From positions 62,001-126,000 of the forward strand of contig JAGPYM010000044.1 of the NCBI GenBank assembly GCA_020736575.1: 64,000 bases of DNA, given 5' to 3'. This stretch comes from Thelonectria olida (lineage: Eukaryota; Ascomycota; Sordariomycetes; Hypocreales; Nectriaceae). This document shows, one piece after another, positions 11,822-23,416 of the stretch. The notes beneath the pieces were generated by a model, which saw nothing but the letters and a program-made list of their open reading frames with translations, made no database searches and was not told where the DNA came from. Position 1 is the first letter of the stretch, and every line of letters begins with the position of its first letter. The position numbers and the translations under genes were made by a program.

Positions 11822-12496
11822 CTGACTGTCCTTGAACCAAGTTTGAATGGTCCTTTGCTAGAAATGGAAGATTTCAAGGATGAAGAGCATGTAGTAGTGG
11901 TTTAGAAGGGAATGCCTTTTTTACAGAGTAACGGTGTGAAATGATGGACGCCTGTTTCAAACCAGGCCTCAGCTGAACGTGAAAAGAGGCACAATCGATG
12001 GCGGGGGAGGGAATTGCCCCGCTTCCTCTCCAAGCTGATCAATCTGGGCTCCGCTTCGTTCTCTCGAGTCTTGCCAAATGAATCTGACTTGGATTGGTGA
12101 GTCGTTTAGCTGTGTAATGTGTTGCCCGTAAACCGTCCTCCTCTGCCCTCAAGCCGCAGCGTAAACAAATTCACGGTCCATTCATGTGCCAGCCTGCCAT
12201 TAGGCACCGGTTTTGTGAGAGTTATTTCCTCCCATGTCAAGCCCAGATTTAGATCCGTCTTCCGTTCTGGCTGGACAAAGCGGAAAGTCAGCGAGGCGCA
12301 AACATCTTGGTATATTCAAATGCTTCCTAATTCCATCCAAAATGCACTCTACGCTTCTGTTGATCCGACAAGATTTGTTAAGAAATACATGCAACCGGCC
12401 ATCCAACTTGAAATTCCCAACGCCATCGAAACCCATGCTGATCGGCGCCATGACCAAAACTTCCAAAACACTCCCGTTCATCCACCGTTTTATACA
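11822..12496. other. Intergenic, about 0.7 kb
   Basis: Promoter side of the oxygenase-domain gene and 3' flank of the small secreted protein gene. Long plus-strand frames here run on into the antisense of the secreted protein gene and are treated as chance. Confidence 0.5.
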
Positions 12497-12973
12497 TCAA
12501 ACCATGCCCGCAACGACGAAGCCGGCGACGGCAGCAGCAGCCACCACCCTGCCGGTCTCACGGGGTGGTGCGAAGTTGTCCTTGGAATCCTGCCACTTGA
12601 TCTTAGTGCATACACCAGACGTGGCACTGGCGATGGCGCTCGTCACGCCGGCGACATCCTTGCATTCCTTCATCATGTCCTTGTAGGTGTCCATGACTTC
12701 GTCGTTCCACTTCGAGTACTCGGACACTACTGAGGTGTACTCATCGGCCAGGGAGCCGGTGACGGTGGGAAAGACGCAACTGTCAGTGATGGTGACGGGA
12801 GCTTGCTTCGCTAGGAAGCTGCTCAGAGAGGCAGGGAGAGTGGGTTGGGCCCTAATGAGGGAGGAGAGCTCCGAGGCGCCATCCTTGCAGTCGTCGAGGT
12901 CACGGTGGCGGAGCTTCTCGGCCGAGGCGACAGAAGCCATGCCGAGAGCGTAGAGGATCTGTTGAAAACGCAT
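12497..12973 (-). CDS. Small secreted four-cysteine protein, possibly GPI-anchored, 158 aa
   Basis: Single-exon gene. Residues 1-18 form a signal peptide ending in ASVASA. The mature part has four Cys (DDCKD, DSCVF, KECKD, GVCTK), spaced as two likely disulfides around a helical core. The C-terminus (VVAAAAVAGFVVAGMV) is a short hydrophobic tail such as is removed on GPI attachment. Similar proteins of unknown function are common in ascomycetes. Whether it is a cell-wall component or effector-like cannot be said. There are no introns. Confidence 0.75.
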   Translation of the reverse strand: MRFQQILYALGMASVASAEKLRHRDLDDCKDGASELSSLIRAQPTLPASLSSFLAKQAPVTITDSCVFPTVTGSLADEYTSVVSEYSKWNDEVMDTYKDMMKECKDVAGVTSAIASATSGVCTKIKWQDSKDNFAPPRETGRVVAAAAVAGFVVAGMV

Positions 12974-14756
12974 GCTGACTGAGAGTGTGTGGGATGCGAT
13001 GAAGTGAGATGTGGCTGGAGGAGGGCAATGGCTGTTGAAGAGTCAAGACTGAAGAGGCTTGAGGAAACTGGACGAGACTCCCTGGGGGGCGGTCCAATTT
13101 ATTCCCGCGTCAGACTGATTTACAGTTATGACTCTCTGCATGTGTAAACTGCCGAAGGCTGCCTTGACAAGATTGTTCAGGCTGGGCGGAGGCAATTTCA
13201 ACCAGTCGGCTCGTGTTTCAGCTAAATCTGTTTCTCGAAGCAGGATCTGGAGGATGCGGAGGATGCGAATCCCTGTTCCGTTCGCCCACAAGGCACATCG
13301 CTTAAGGCGCTGATCTTTTCAGCTGAAAAGCGAGAACGTCAAGATTGGCCCAGTTCACCAATGCTCAAGTTTCCATGAATCATCTCTGCTGCAAGTCTTC
13401 AGAGGGAGTGACGATCGATGCTTGAGCCTTGGGAAGTGGTCTCCCACGCCAAGCAGGAACACGAGCCAGCGATGTCATGATTTTATCACTTCAGCCGCTT
13501 GTGCACGGAGAACAAAGCAAATGAGCAAGGAGTGCTTCAGCCTTCAACGCCAGAGATGAATGCTCGGCGCTTTCCGATTTGGGTCACAGGGCTGACTGCG
13601 TGAACCGATGGCGCAGGGGCGAGATGCGCCTGTAACATTGCACAGGAGACAAATTTATGTCAGGCACTGTACGGGAGGGCTCAGGGATTATCAAGATCGC
13701 CGGCAAACAAGCTTAGTTTCAATCCCAGTGAAAGCACTCAATTCCCGGGCGTGGCAGGGCCTGAGAGACAGGCCCACCTCACCCGCAGTCCTCGGATCTC
13801 TTCCCGTCGCATTGGATGATGAAGCAAGACGTGAGTTCCAAGACTCGAGAGTCACCCGACATCACACGGAAATCTCAATCAGATCGGGCGAATGAGACCC
13901 CGATCAGCCACATCTCGCTCGAAGCAACCCCGGTTGCTTACTCCGGACTTGTTTGTTCAAGTCTTCCTTCAAATGGCGGTGGCCCATGGGCTCACGGCCA
14001 TGATGATGAAACAGGTCGTTTCGACAACCAACAGCCATGAGCCAACGCACGCCCGCATGGGCTGCGCCTCAATTGTGGTGGGATCGAGGTCTTGATTTCT
14101 CTCTATTGGCAGGCAAAGGATAGGCCAAGCTTAATATTAGGGTGCGTTTGATCCTCTGGATCACTTGGCATTGCATCGCTTTTTATTCGTCCCTTTCTCG
14201 AACAATATCACACGACCATTTTCGCTTCTCTCTCGCCAAGCAAGATGCCGGCCTTTTGTTGCCGAAAAAGCCCTTGCATTATGCATCTAATTCTTGGGCC
14301 CAACACACCGGTCCACCGACATTTGAGTAACCCGGCTGCCAATCTCAAGGGTGCGATTTCTTATTGTTGGGGAATATGTCGATTGGTGATGCCTGTGTCG
14401 CGATGGCCGGTGTCGCACGATAGCTTATCCCCAAGATCCTCCATTCTACGTGTAAATCGGCAGTTGCATTGTCGATTTGTTGCCATAGATCAACGCCTGA
14501 CACAGAAGAACTCGAACACTAAACTTGAGAATGCCGGGGTCTCTTTCCATTCCTAGTGCCGAGTTCTTGCGGCATCAAACCCAGCACTGACTTCGAGGAT
14601 AAGGAGAACCATGAACCTACTCAGTGCACTATGATAGCTATTATGGCTCGGAGATCTTTAAGTGCACGATATGCATCAACGAGCAAGAAGAGAACATATA
14701 TCTATTCTGCGGAATAATTCCATGCTAAAACTAGCGACCTTGGATCCCACCCCCAC
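12974..14756. other. Intergenic, about 1.8 kb
   Basis: No gene recognised. It includes the promoter of the small secreted protein and the 3' flank of the AAA ATPase gene. ORFs of 60-103 codons are scattered without domain signs. Confidence 0.5.
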
Positions 14757-16391
14757 TCACCGATCAGCTTCAACATCAGAACCCTCCTCGCTATCGCCAT
14801 CATCATCCGCTTCAGATTCTGAAGAGCCTTCGCCGGACTCGAAAACTTCTTCGGGCACAGATGGTTCAGTTTTTCTCTGATCAAGGGTTTCTTGTACCCA
14901 ACCATCGACAGCGGCGAGAGCCCCAGCAGGGTCGTCCTGATGAGTGAGAAGGAATCCTTGAATAGCAGCGGGGGAAAGGGCCAGATCCGGAATCTTTTCC
15001 CCAAACTCCAGTGCTTGGGATCTCAAAGGCGCGCTCGCAGCCTCCTTGTCTCTGCCGATAGCCTTCTTTTCTGCTTCAGGGCCTTCGCCTTGTGCGCCCG
15101 GGGCGTCGTACATCTGACTGAAGAGAGTAGCGGCCGTCTCCGACGTCGCGAGGCCAAATTTGATGGTGAAGTCAATTCTCCCCGGGCGAAGAAGAGCTGG
15201 GTCGATATTCTCGGTGTGGTTCGAAGTCATGACTAACACGCGGCCCTCTTGAGCTGCGGCGCCATCAATGATGTTGAGAAGGCCCGAAAGTGCGATACGT
15301 TCTCGATCCCGCTTCTTGCGCCCTCGGGAACCCATGCTCGCCGTCTCCAGGTTGCGCTTCTGAGTCAATCCCGTGGCATCGATATCCTCCATCAGCACCA
15401 GACAGGTCGAGGGCAACTCCTGAAAGAGGGACGCGAGGTTGTCCTCATTCAGGCGGGGGGAGTTCAGATTGATCATGTAAATGTCCAGGCCCATCAGGCC
15501 AGCTGCCGCAAGAGTCAGACTCGTCTTGCCGGTTCCTGGAGGGCCTGAGAAGAGATAGCCGCGGCGGTAGGGGATGCCCCTATTGGCATACCAATGCTTG
15601 GTCTGGGGGTCAAGGTACCGGCGGAGATCTTTAATCAGGCCTTGCTTGAGAGACTCTTCAAGTGCGATGGTGGACATGGGCCTTGTCGCTTTCGACATGC
15701 ATCGCGTCCACGACATCTCATCGTCGGCATCGAACTTGGTCGCTCGGAAAATGCTAGTTCTCCCCTTTTGCTTCTCCAGAAAGTCAATGCGAGCATTGTA
15801 GAGCAGTCGCTTGAGCACCGTGGCATCTCGTCCAAGGCACGATATAGCGAGTCGCTCCGGCTGTCGTGGCATGGACGTGTAGTTTCCACTCTCGAATGAC
15901 CTCGTGAAAGCCAAGATGCGATTCTCATAGCGGAAGAAATGCGTCCCAAAAGCCGGCGTCCAGTGCAATGGCTTGGCATTGTACAGCGATATCTTGGACC
16001 GCAGATCGCCGACCTCTCGCGCTACGGCGTCGGTCTCATCATCGTCGCCGACATCATGCTTATCTTTCCCCTCGTCGATCCAGTTGAAGCCTTCGTTAGT
16101 GATGGTGGCGGATGCGTGCAGACGGTAGTTGTCCCGCGAGAGGCTGTTTCGGGAAACCCAGTTCATCATGTAGTTATACGTCTCGTCCTGGGCACGGAGC
16201 TCGACGGTTGAGATGAACCGGGCGGTGATGAATTCGGACCATGACTCGAGGATATACTTAAGGAAGACGCCGAAGGCGGCAAAGTATGGGAGGAGTGTGA
16301 GGCCTGGGAAGAACATCTCGAAAAGTCTGGCGAAGAGGCCTTGGCCCATACCGCTGTCGTCCATTTTGGGCAAAGTTTCGGAGTCCATCAT
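14757..16391 (-). CDS. BCS1-type AAA ATPase, 544 aa
   Basis: Intronless. A membrane segment lies at about residues 31-48 (LTLLPYFAAFGVFLKYIL), followed by the BCS1 N-terminal domain (residues ~50-235). The AAA domain has Walker A GPPGTGKT at 283-290, Walker B LVLMEDIDA at 331-339, the second-region TSNHTENIDPALLRPGRID, and an Arg-rich linker before it. The tail is acidic (SESEADDDGDSEEGSD...). Classic BCS1 is a mitochondrial inner-membrane chaperone for the Rieske protein. Filamentous fungi carry many paralogs of unknown role, and this one with its charged insert and tail is probably such a paralog. Two adjacent ATGs at the start make the first residue uncertain by one. Confidence 0.9.
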   Translation of the reverse strand: MMDSETLPKMDDSGMGQGLFARLFEMFFPGLTLLPYFAAFGVFLKYILESWSEFITARFISTVELRAQDETYNYMMNWVSRNSLSRDNYRLHASATITNEGFNWIDEGKDKHDVGDDDETDAVAREVGDLRSKISLYNAKPLHWTPAFGTHFFRYENRILAFTRSFESGNYTSMPRQPERLAISCLGRDATVLKRLLYNARIDFLEKQKGRTSIFRATKFDADDEMSWTRCMSKATRPMSTIALEESLKQGLIKDLRRYLDPQTKHWYANRGIPYRRGYLFSGPPGTGKTSLTLAAAGLMGLDIYMINLNSPRLNEDNLASLFQELPSTCLVLMEDIDATGLTQKRNLETASMGSRGRKKRDRERIALSGLLNIIDGAAAQEGRVLVMTSNHTENIDPALLRPGRIDFTIKFGLATSETAATLFSQMYDAPGAQGEGPEAEKKAIGRDKEAASAPLRSQALEFGEKIPDLALSPAAIQGFLLTHQDDPAGALAAVDGWVQETLDQRKTEPSVPEEVFESGEGSSESEADDDGDSEEGSDVEADR

Positions 16392-17596
16392 GCCAGACTC
16401 TGTAGTTCAGTTGAAGGAGTCGAAGAGAAGAGAAGAACGTGAGTCTGTGAACTTGTTTTATACCTTCAAGCAGTCCACTGGAGCCGTTGCTGCCTGGTTT
16501 CACGGAATAACCAACAATCTTGTCAAAAGCCTAATTAGGAAACCAAGACATCATTCCGCCCAATCACGCGTAGGGTCTAGGGTTCAGGAGTCAGGCCGGG
16601 CCGGGGAATACGAAAAGGCCAATGACGCGACGTCTTCGGATCCGCTGGGATGCCAAATTCACGCTGACGGGTCACGGCCCGGGCTCGACAAGGAGAGCCG
16701 TTGAGCCGATAACATGCTGGATGGGCCAAATGGAGGGAAACGGCTACTGAACGCAGATGGGGATGTTTGTATTGATGCGCTTTGGCAAAACCTAGAGCAG
16801 GGCGAGCTAAAGTTAGCAAAGTTGCGTCGTTGGGAGATTGAGCATTCATATGACTTCTATTTCAGATAGACAGAAGCAATATGAACGATAGCAGCCAGTG
16901 GCTCCAAACAGAACGAGAAGCCTTCATTCCACTCAAAACGACGGACCATGGGCTTCCTGTTTCTAACTGTGAGGTCTACGCAAGGATCACGGAGGAACTA
17001 CATAGCATTAGCCATAGAGTCGAAATGCATTGGTGACACCTACAAACGGGGAGTGCATGGGGTGCAGCATTTCCTACATTGTTTCTGCATGCAGTCCTTG
17101 GATGGGAAACTCGGTAGCCATAGCTCGGAGGTATATGGCGCTCTCTGGATTTATCGGCATACAGGTACCTATGGGACGAGTTGAGAGTCCCTAGACATTC
17201 CATTTGCACAATGGCACATTCACATCAAGTATGTTTCAGGTCTCGCGTGATTTTATCTCCTGGTATCTCGTTTCATCCTCCATCCCGCCAACCGTGTCGC
17301 GCGTTGCGATTCTTGATCGAGCCTATATCATCAGTAATCCAGGTTGCATGTACCTGCGAACTACAACTGTCCCATGCCAAAATTGAGAGTGTTCTTCATG
17401 CCACTAAGCCATTGATGATTTGTGAGAGCATGCTCATGTCAAGAGATCCGCCCTTGATGGCTCAAACGTTGCTCAATCTTGCCTAGGAGTACCTAGTTGA
17501 TGCCCTTATGGCGACAGTAGTTTGAGCAAACAGCAATGAAAGCGTTGACTTGTTTGACATGCTGAATGGAGAAGTCTTGTCGCGCCAAGACGAAGG
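16392..17596. other. Intergenic, about 1.2 kb
   Basis: Promoter of the AAA ATPase gene on the left and 3' flank of the unknown gene on the right. No gene, RNA or repeat recognised. Confidence 0.5.
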
Positions 17597-18882
17597 CTAC
17601 AAGTTGAATACGCTCGCCAAGGCTGAGTAATGAATCTGCCCGGTCCCAGAGCACCCACCTGAGCAGTTCCAAGCTCGGAGTTCCACATCGTGCTCTCCCG
17701 CCAGAGTTACCGCGACAGCTACCTCGAGTGCCTTTCGCTCCGCCATGACAGCAATCACATCCTTTTCATCTTTAGACGGAGGAGGAAGACCAGGCTTGGG
17801 GACCGTCGCATAGCTCTTCATGCCCCAGGTTAAGTAGTCTCTGAGTGGAAATGCTTGAGGAGTCTCTATTGTCTTGGACCAGTCGATGAGGTCCAAAAAC
17901 AGGTTGCGGACTTCTCGACAAAGGAAAGCCTCGAGTTCAGGAACGATGCTTTTGTGGGCCGCTGTCTCTGTTCCCGAGTGGCTTTTCCACACTCTCAGGA
18001 CCAGCACTCGATTAAGCGAGTCATCGGTTGAATTATCGCGTCAGATATCATTCAAGTATTGGAGCGAGATAGTGACTTGTGGTGCAGCGAAACTTCCATT
18101 CAGAAAGGCGAGGTCTCGATTCAACGGCCCAGTGACAAGATACTCAAAATCCACCTGGGCAGGAATCATGATCTCAAAGGGGCCGAGGCCAGGCTGGTCA
18201 GCCCTGGAGGAGAAGACCTCCTTCCAAACGGCTGCGGAGTTGTAGAATGAGGCAGCAGGCACGTTTTCGGAACCTTGGTCGTGCTTGTCGGTTGAAGAGT
18301 CTTTGGAAGATTGGCCAGGCTTCGCCTTGGCTTCGGCATTCTCGGCATTGCGCGGCATTGAGAGGCGATTTGAAACTGCCCTGTCATAGGCAGCCTTGTT
18401 GTCCTCGGCTGTAGATCGTTGGAATACAAACCCTTCAAGCATCTGCTGTTTCATAGTGGTGTACTCCGTCGAGTAGCGATCCGCGGTCTCGGCGGGCCCC
18501 TTGGGCCAAGGAAATTGAGCGCCACAATTGTTGGGGTAAAAGTATCGGACTGTTCATATTAGATATGTTCATGATGCACAACAGAGTACTCACAGAAAGT
18601 GTGCCAGAGGCATTGATCTACTCTCCAGCGGAACCGGGCAAGCCCAACGTTGGTCCGCCCACAGTCGTGGTAGAACTCAACAGCCTCCCACGTGGCCTCA
18701 TGCTCCATCTTTAGAAGATCCTCTTTAGTTGGTGGAAGGTGCCATTTGAAGTAGGCCAGGATATATGCTCGTCTCTGTGTGTAGGTCGGATTGTCTCCAA
18801 CCCAGGCGGCCTTGAAGGGACCCGGCTGTTGCCAAGAACTGCGCCAGACTCGATGGTCCTTTCTTCCACTTTCGCGGACCAT
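17597..18882 (-). CDS. Unknown protein gene with an in-frame TGA, probably a broken copy
   Basis: Exon 1 (18594-18882, MVRESGRKDHRVW...) joins exon 2 at 18549 across a 44-nt intron and stays open for 265 codons. It then meets a TGA at 18041-18043. The very same frame continues for another 147 codons to a TAG at 17597-17599, with protein-like sequence on both sides (...SLQYLNDI / RDNSTDDSLNRVLVLRVWK...). I do not recognise the family. The N-terminal half is rich in Trp, Tyr and Phe, and a Lys/Ser/Asp-rich linker sits near residues 150-180. The TGA could come from a CGA by one C-to-T change. Alternatives are a weak intron (GTTTCG...TCGAG) removing it, or stop read-through. It is the nearest gene downstream of the isocyanide synthase. 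Confidence 0.5.
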
Positions 18883-20884
18883 GCTGATTTCGAGGTGGTA
18901 CAAGGTGGTTTGTGATGATGAAGGAAGAAGAAAAGAAGTGTGTGTTTTTGATCGAGTTTTCGGGGCCGCCTCAAACCTGCCTCCGCCCAGTGATTCACAG
19001 CCTCAGCGGTGGCCGACTGATATCCAATGGCCAATTATAAATTGAAATATTCGAACCGTTATTGCAGTTTTACACAACTATGCTATCTGCTTGGAAAATA
19101 ATAGCTCAGCCAATCATTCGCAATGAAAAGAGTCGGCCAACGGAACGACTAGCTAACGAACCTTGGGTGGTGGTTCGTTCTTGAACTTGAGTAAGCGTCA
19201 CACGAACGACCTGCTACTAGCAACAAAAATAAAAGTACCAACTCTCGTCGCGGCAGGAGAGCTTTTTGGGTTGCTCGAAATTGTCGTCCTGAGGTTCCCT
19301 TTATCGAAAGCTACCTGGGCACAGTCGGCCATCACGGACTGACAGCTATTACCTACCAGAAGACGACGAGAGCTGGCCTTCTGTGTTGGAGGTGTCATCA
19401 GGCAAGTCAAAGTAGACGTATCTATACAACAGCTTTGAAATCTTTTAAAGATTAACTCCAAGGGAATAGAGGATTAAATACTACGCAGCAATGTCTTTAC
19501 TTTCCGAACGATATCAAAGACTATATCGAACTCGTCGTCAACAGCTTTGCCAATTCTTCCGTTTTCACTGCCCACCCGACCGTTCCCGATTCCCTTTGAG
19601 TCTATAGTCTAGGATCTCAGAGTAATTATGCCTCAGTATTTCGAAACTGCCAATAGCCCATCAATATCCTGTGCGGTGCATTATCATCGACAATATGGGC
19701 CAAGTGATGGAAACAACCGAACTTAGCATCTAGAAAGAGGATTCTACACAAGATTGGAATGCAATTTGTCCAACGCTTGCCGGTATTTCTGCGGACTGGG
19801 ATTAGCTTTGAGTATCGAGGAGGATGATTGGGGATGCGCTCTGATCTGCGGCGTTCAATGGTACCTACCGAATGCATGCAGGCGTAAGTGTATGAGTAGG
19901 GCGATCCTTTCGGCGTTGAGAGCGGCCGAGCCGTTGTCATATATTGCTAGTTGGCTACGTTGATGCGCCTTTTGCCTGTGTGAGTCCTAAGTAAGGTAGG
20001 TAATCAATTATACGGTTTCTCTTGAGGCACCAGATATTCCCGTTTTAGATGTCCTTTCATCATCGTCCAACCATTCTTCCTATGCATTTCGTTTCTTGAA
20101 GTCACATGCAAACCTCGGTCATCAGCTCTACGTCGTTTGTTCCATAACTGCTATAGTTCTCATGGCTTTGCTTGAAAGGTTTGCAGCATTACCCAAGTGG
20201 CGTTGGCTAACATGTGAGCAACGCTACCTATTTCCCCCCTCTCCATCCTTTAAGGCTTCGACTAGTACCACAGAGTACCTGTAATGTAAGCGTGCCGTTT
20301 AACTAGATGGGGCTCCCCGATGAGCGTGTTTGTGAGAGGTTTGGACAACAACTAGATGCTGAAACCAATTTAACCGAGGCTTCTGCAAGGGAGCGAAAGA
20401 ACGGGAGATCTCGGTGACGGAGTCCCCCTGGTTGTTGGTTCCTTACGAGAAGCCACAGTCGGAAGTCTAGTCAATGCCGACTTAGTACCTATCTACCTTC
20501 CTGGTCGAGGCTCGGGTGTCGAACTCATGCATCCCGGAAAGGAAAGGGCAAAAGCCGTGTCGGCAGGGGTTCATCCTGGCAGACGTTAGAACCGACATGG
20601 ACCCTGGACAACGCGCAAGTTTGAGAAGATTTATCACATTTGCTGCATATCCAAGCAAAACGGGAGACCAGGGTGCCAACCCATTTTCAAGTTGCTCGAC
20701 CGTCACCATGTAGGGCAAAGAAGGAGGGTAATTTGAATAAGATTGCTCTTCACACGTCTATGGATAAACTTGTTATGGCAAGAATAATGCGCTACAGGTA
20801 GCTAAAGGGAATATCTTCGCAAAAGAGAAAAAATAAAAACAAACTGTCCATTATTCCCTCTTTCTATCTGATCGGTTTGTCGGC
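18883..20884. other. Intergenic, about 2 kb
   Basis: No gene recognised. Short ORFs only; the composition is mixed, with stop-rich stretches near 19480-20350. It separates the unknown gene from the isocyanide synthase. Confidence 0.5.
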
Positions 20885-22095
20885 TCAAGTGCTCGTTGGT
20901 TCCTCGCCATCAAAAGCTACTTGCGTCTTTTCCTGAAAATAGCTGGGTCGGCCATCCTCGTAGACGATTTCCATTTTCGCATCCTTCTTGAAGTCACCCA
21001 TTGGAGCGCTTATCCACTCACCATCCGCCCTCAGAGCGACACTGCAATGCCAAGGAGTCGTGAATCCGGTCCTAGTGTTGAGGAGGCTCATAGACACCTT
21101 GTGCTCGCCTGTGGATTGATGGATGGAAAGGCGCAAATGGTTGGGAAAGGCATCCTTGACCGCACCTGCAAAAGCCTGTTTCAACATGTCAGCTAGAGCA
21201 ATTACCACAGAGGGGGCAGTCGGGATGGGCTTACGTATCCTCGGATCAACATCTCCTTGGCGAGATATTTGACGTCCCTCTTATAGCCGTTGCTCGATCT
21301 ACCCTTGCCGGTTTGGAAGATGTATTGCAAGTCTGACTCGAGGAATCTTCGATAGCCGCGATAAGTCATCAGTGTATCGGGGTTTGTAGCAATCTCGTGG
21401 TCAATGTCGAGGTCATCTTTGCCGTATCTATTAAGGAGGGATCGACGAAAGTTGGTGGCGTTGGCAACGTAGGTGATCTCCTGCAGCTTCTCTGGAAGGG
21501 GGAATTTTACCAAGTCTCGAAGGCGGGAGAAGTCAATGTGGTCGAACCCCTTCTCCAGGGCCATGGCCCGCAAGGCTTCTCCATAAGCCCAAGTATCGCG
21601 ATCGGGGATGCTCAACAAGTCTTTCAAATGACCGAATTAGCATGTGGGTTGTAGGAAGCGGTATGGATCGTCATTGTTGCACGAACCGTTGTACACGAGG
21701 CCATCCGAGATGATGGTAAGCTTAGCACCAGGTCCGTACACGTCCCTGATACGCGCGCACATGTCGTTCAATCGGTGGAGTGCCAACTCCTCGGCCTTGT
21801 CGGGTAGGATGCCAAATACTTTGTAGACCTTGTTTGCCGACTTAAACGGGAAGGCTGGAAGGCACATGTCCACTCGGTTGCCGGCCATGACGAAGGTCTC
21901 GATGACTGACAGGAACTTGGGCATACCGGCGGCGAGCCGTTCCATTGAGTCGTCGAATTTGTTAAGGGCATACTCGAAGATGATGGCCAAGATCTTGGTG
22001 GAAGTCTCTGTCACCTGCATCGTGTCATGGGGGGCTTTCTCATCATCCAGAGAAAGCCCCATGGCGGCACTTGTAACTTGGGAAAGAACTTGCAT
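20885..22095 (-). CDS. Isocyanide synthase, Dit1/PvcA family, free-standing, 361 aa
   Basis: Three exons (21687-22095, 21235-21620, 20885-21175) join in frame to 361 aa. The donor of intron 1 is GTTCGT with a TGCTAAT branch site. The conserved block FPFKSANKVYKVFGILPDKAEELALHRL, then YGPGAKLTIISDGLVYNDLLSIPD, is the hallmark of the pyoverdine/dityrosine (Dit1/PvcA) family. Further family pieces are the RSLLNRYG and the TPWHCSVALRADGEW segments. Known members turn an amino-acid amino group into an isonitrile, using ribulose 5-phosphate as carbon donor. The amino acid used here is unknown. It is divergent from an NRPS-like gene. In some fungal isocyanide enzymes this domain is fused to NRPS-like domains, whereas here it is separate. 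It is likely a soluble cytosolic enzyme. Confidence 0.9.
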
Positions 22096-22746
22096 GATGA
22101 AAAGGATCGAGACGGAGTGGGTGACAGAGAAGGGAGCCAGAAAGAGTTGAAAGAAATGTAATCTTGCTCAAGCGAGACATCAAGACTAGGAGCTAGTCGG
22201 GATGGGGCCTGATAAATACGCAGATGCCGCCCTAGAGCATTAGTACAAAGATTAAAAGTGAGACCAGGAGTCAGATTGTCGGTTTGGATAGAATTAGGAT
22301 TCACGCTGGGCGTCGAGGAGGTAGGAGATGATGCGGCTGAGCTGTTTCGGCAACGTCACTGAGTCACGGAGAACCGTACAGTGAACAGAGCAAGGTGGCT
22401 TAGGCTCGGTAGAGTACGGTAGAGAATGAGGCAATTCAGCAAAGTCTTCTGAAGACTGAGGCCTCTGTTGCCACGGCAAATACCGGTTGGCCTCACATCT
22501 ATTATTAGCGTGGGATCATGGATGACTTGGATGCATACGTATTGGTGTTGCCGCCAACAAAGCCCTTCTACGTCATGAATCATCTCACGTCACACGTGGA
22601 GAATGCTACTCCAACAAATCTCTCAGTCTTCAAAAGGATCACTCTTTCAGTCCCATGAGGCTGTGACGGAGCACGAGGAGTCGGGGCCTGCATGGCGATG
22701 GAGGCGTTCGTGGAGGGACTATCCCACGCTGCTGTCAAATGCTTGG

Positions 22747-22766
22747 TAATTAATATTAATTAATTA
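22747..22766. repeat. AT-only palindromic block
   Basis: A run made only of TAAT/ATTA words. Its first 16 bases (TAATTAATATTAATTA) are a perfect palindrome. It lies between the isocyanide synthase and NRPS-like genes and could be a melting or nucleosome-free site. No known binding protein is claimed. Confidence 0.5.
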
Positions 22767-23005
22767 TCTCGGACCTCGGACCGTTTGATGACCACTGCAG
22801 GGATGTCCCCACCAGATAAGGTAATAAGCCGCCACATTCAAGCCCTCATACGGCCCGTTCCGTAAACACATTCGCCTCACATCCCTGCAAAACTGCCTCA
22901 GCATCCTCGCCGGCTCCTTGGCAACAAGACCAACGACGGTTTCCAACTCCCGGAGCTTCCATATTCGGTGCTGAAGGAAGCTCAGGATTGTTGTCCTCGT
23001 CACCA

Positions 23006-23072
23006 TCTGAGATCAGCTTACTTCTAACCTCCGAGTAGAAGCTGGGGGATGCCGATCTCTGAGATCAGCTTA
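23006..23072. repeat. Paired 15-bp direct repeat around a small dyad
   Basis: TCTGAGATCAGCTTA occurs at 23006-23020 and again at 23058-23072, 52 bp apart. Between them CTTCTA (23021-23026) and TAGAAG (23036-23041) form an inverted pair. GATCTCTGAGATC (23054-23066) is a palindrome overlapping the second copy. It lies about 350-410 bp upstream of the NRPS-like start. Confidence 0.65.
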
Positions 23073-23416
23073 GCACATGGCATTGCGACGGGTGCCGCCT
23101 GCGGCTCCAAGAGGATTGGCTTACGAAGCACATCGCAACTCGCATCGGACTCGCAACGGGCTTCAGCCTCGCCCCGCTTCCCTCCAGGGCGAGCCCGAAA
23201 TAGGGAAGACTCCCAAGCTTCGTGTTGGGATTAGAGAGTGTTTATAAGCGTTAAGAAGCTCGGTATGGGCTGGTTTGAGAACGATAATGCCGACGTGGTG
23301 CTCCGTGTAAAGCATTCATGTTGTCATATCCTGAGTCGCCGATCCTAATTGTTTAACAATATACCGACCTGCCCGTCGTTCCTAATACCTTCCGCCACGT
23401 TGGTCCAACAGCAACC

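Larger units (their letters stand above)
22096..23416. promoter_or_regulatory. Divergent promoter between isocyanide synthase and NRPS-like genes
   Basis: A 1.3-kb region with the two biosynthetic genes pointing outward. Features seen: an AT-only palindromic block at 22747-22766, a tandem CTCGGACCTCGGACCG at 22768-22783 that could hold CGG half-sites, an AGATAAG (GATA-type) core near 22814, a CACGTG core near 22593, and the structured repeat at 23006-23072. No gene is seen inside. Confidence 0.5.

Noticed and set aside
12119..12953. Plus-strand ORFs of 204, 150 and 88 codons
   Set aside because: They overlap or lie antisense to the small secreted protein gene, which has a signal peptide and paired cysteines; the plus-strand frames have no such support.
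18041..18043. TGA as programmed read-through for a peroxisomal isoform
   Set aside because: The known leaky context is TGA-CTA; here it is TGA-CGC, and the extended protein does not end in a peroxisomal signal. Kept only as a minor option in the findings.
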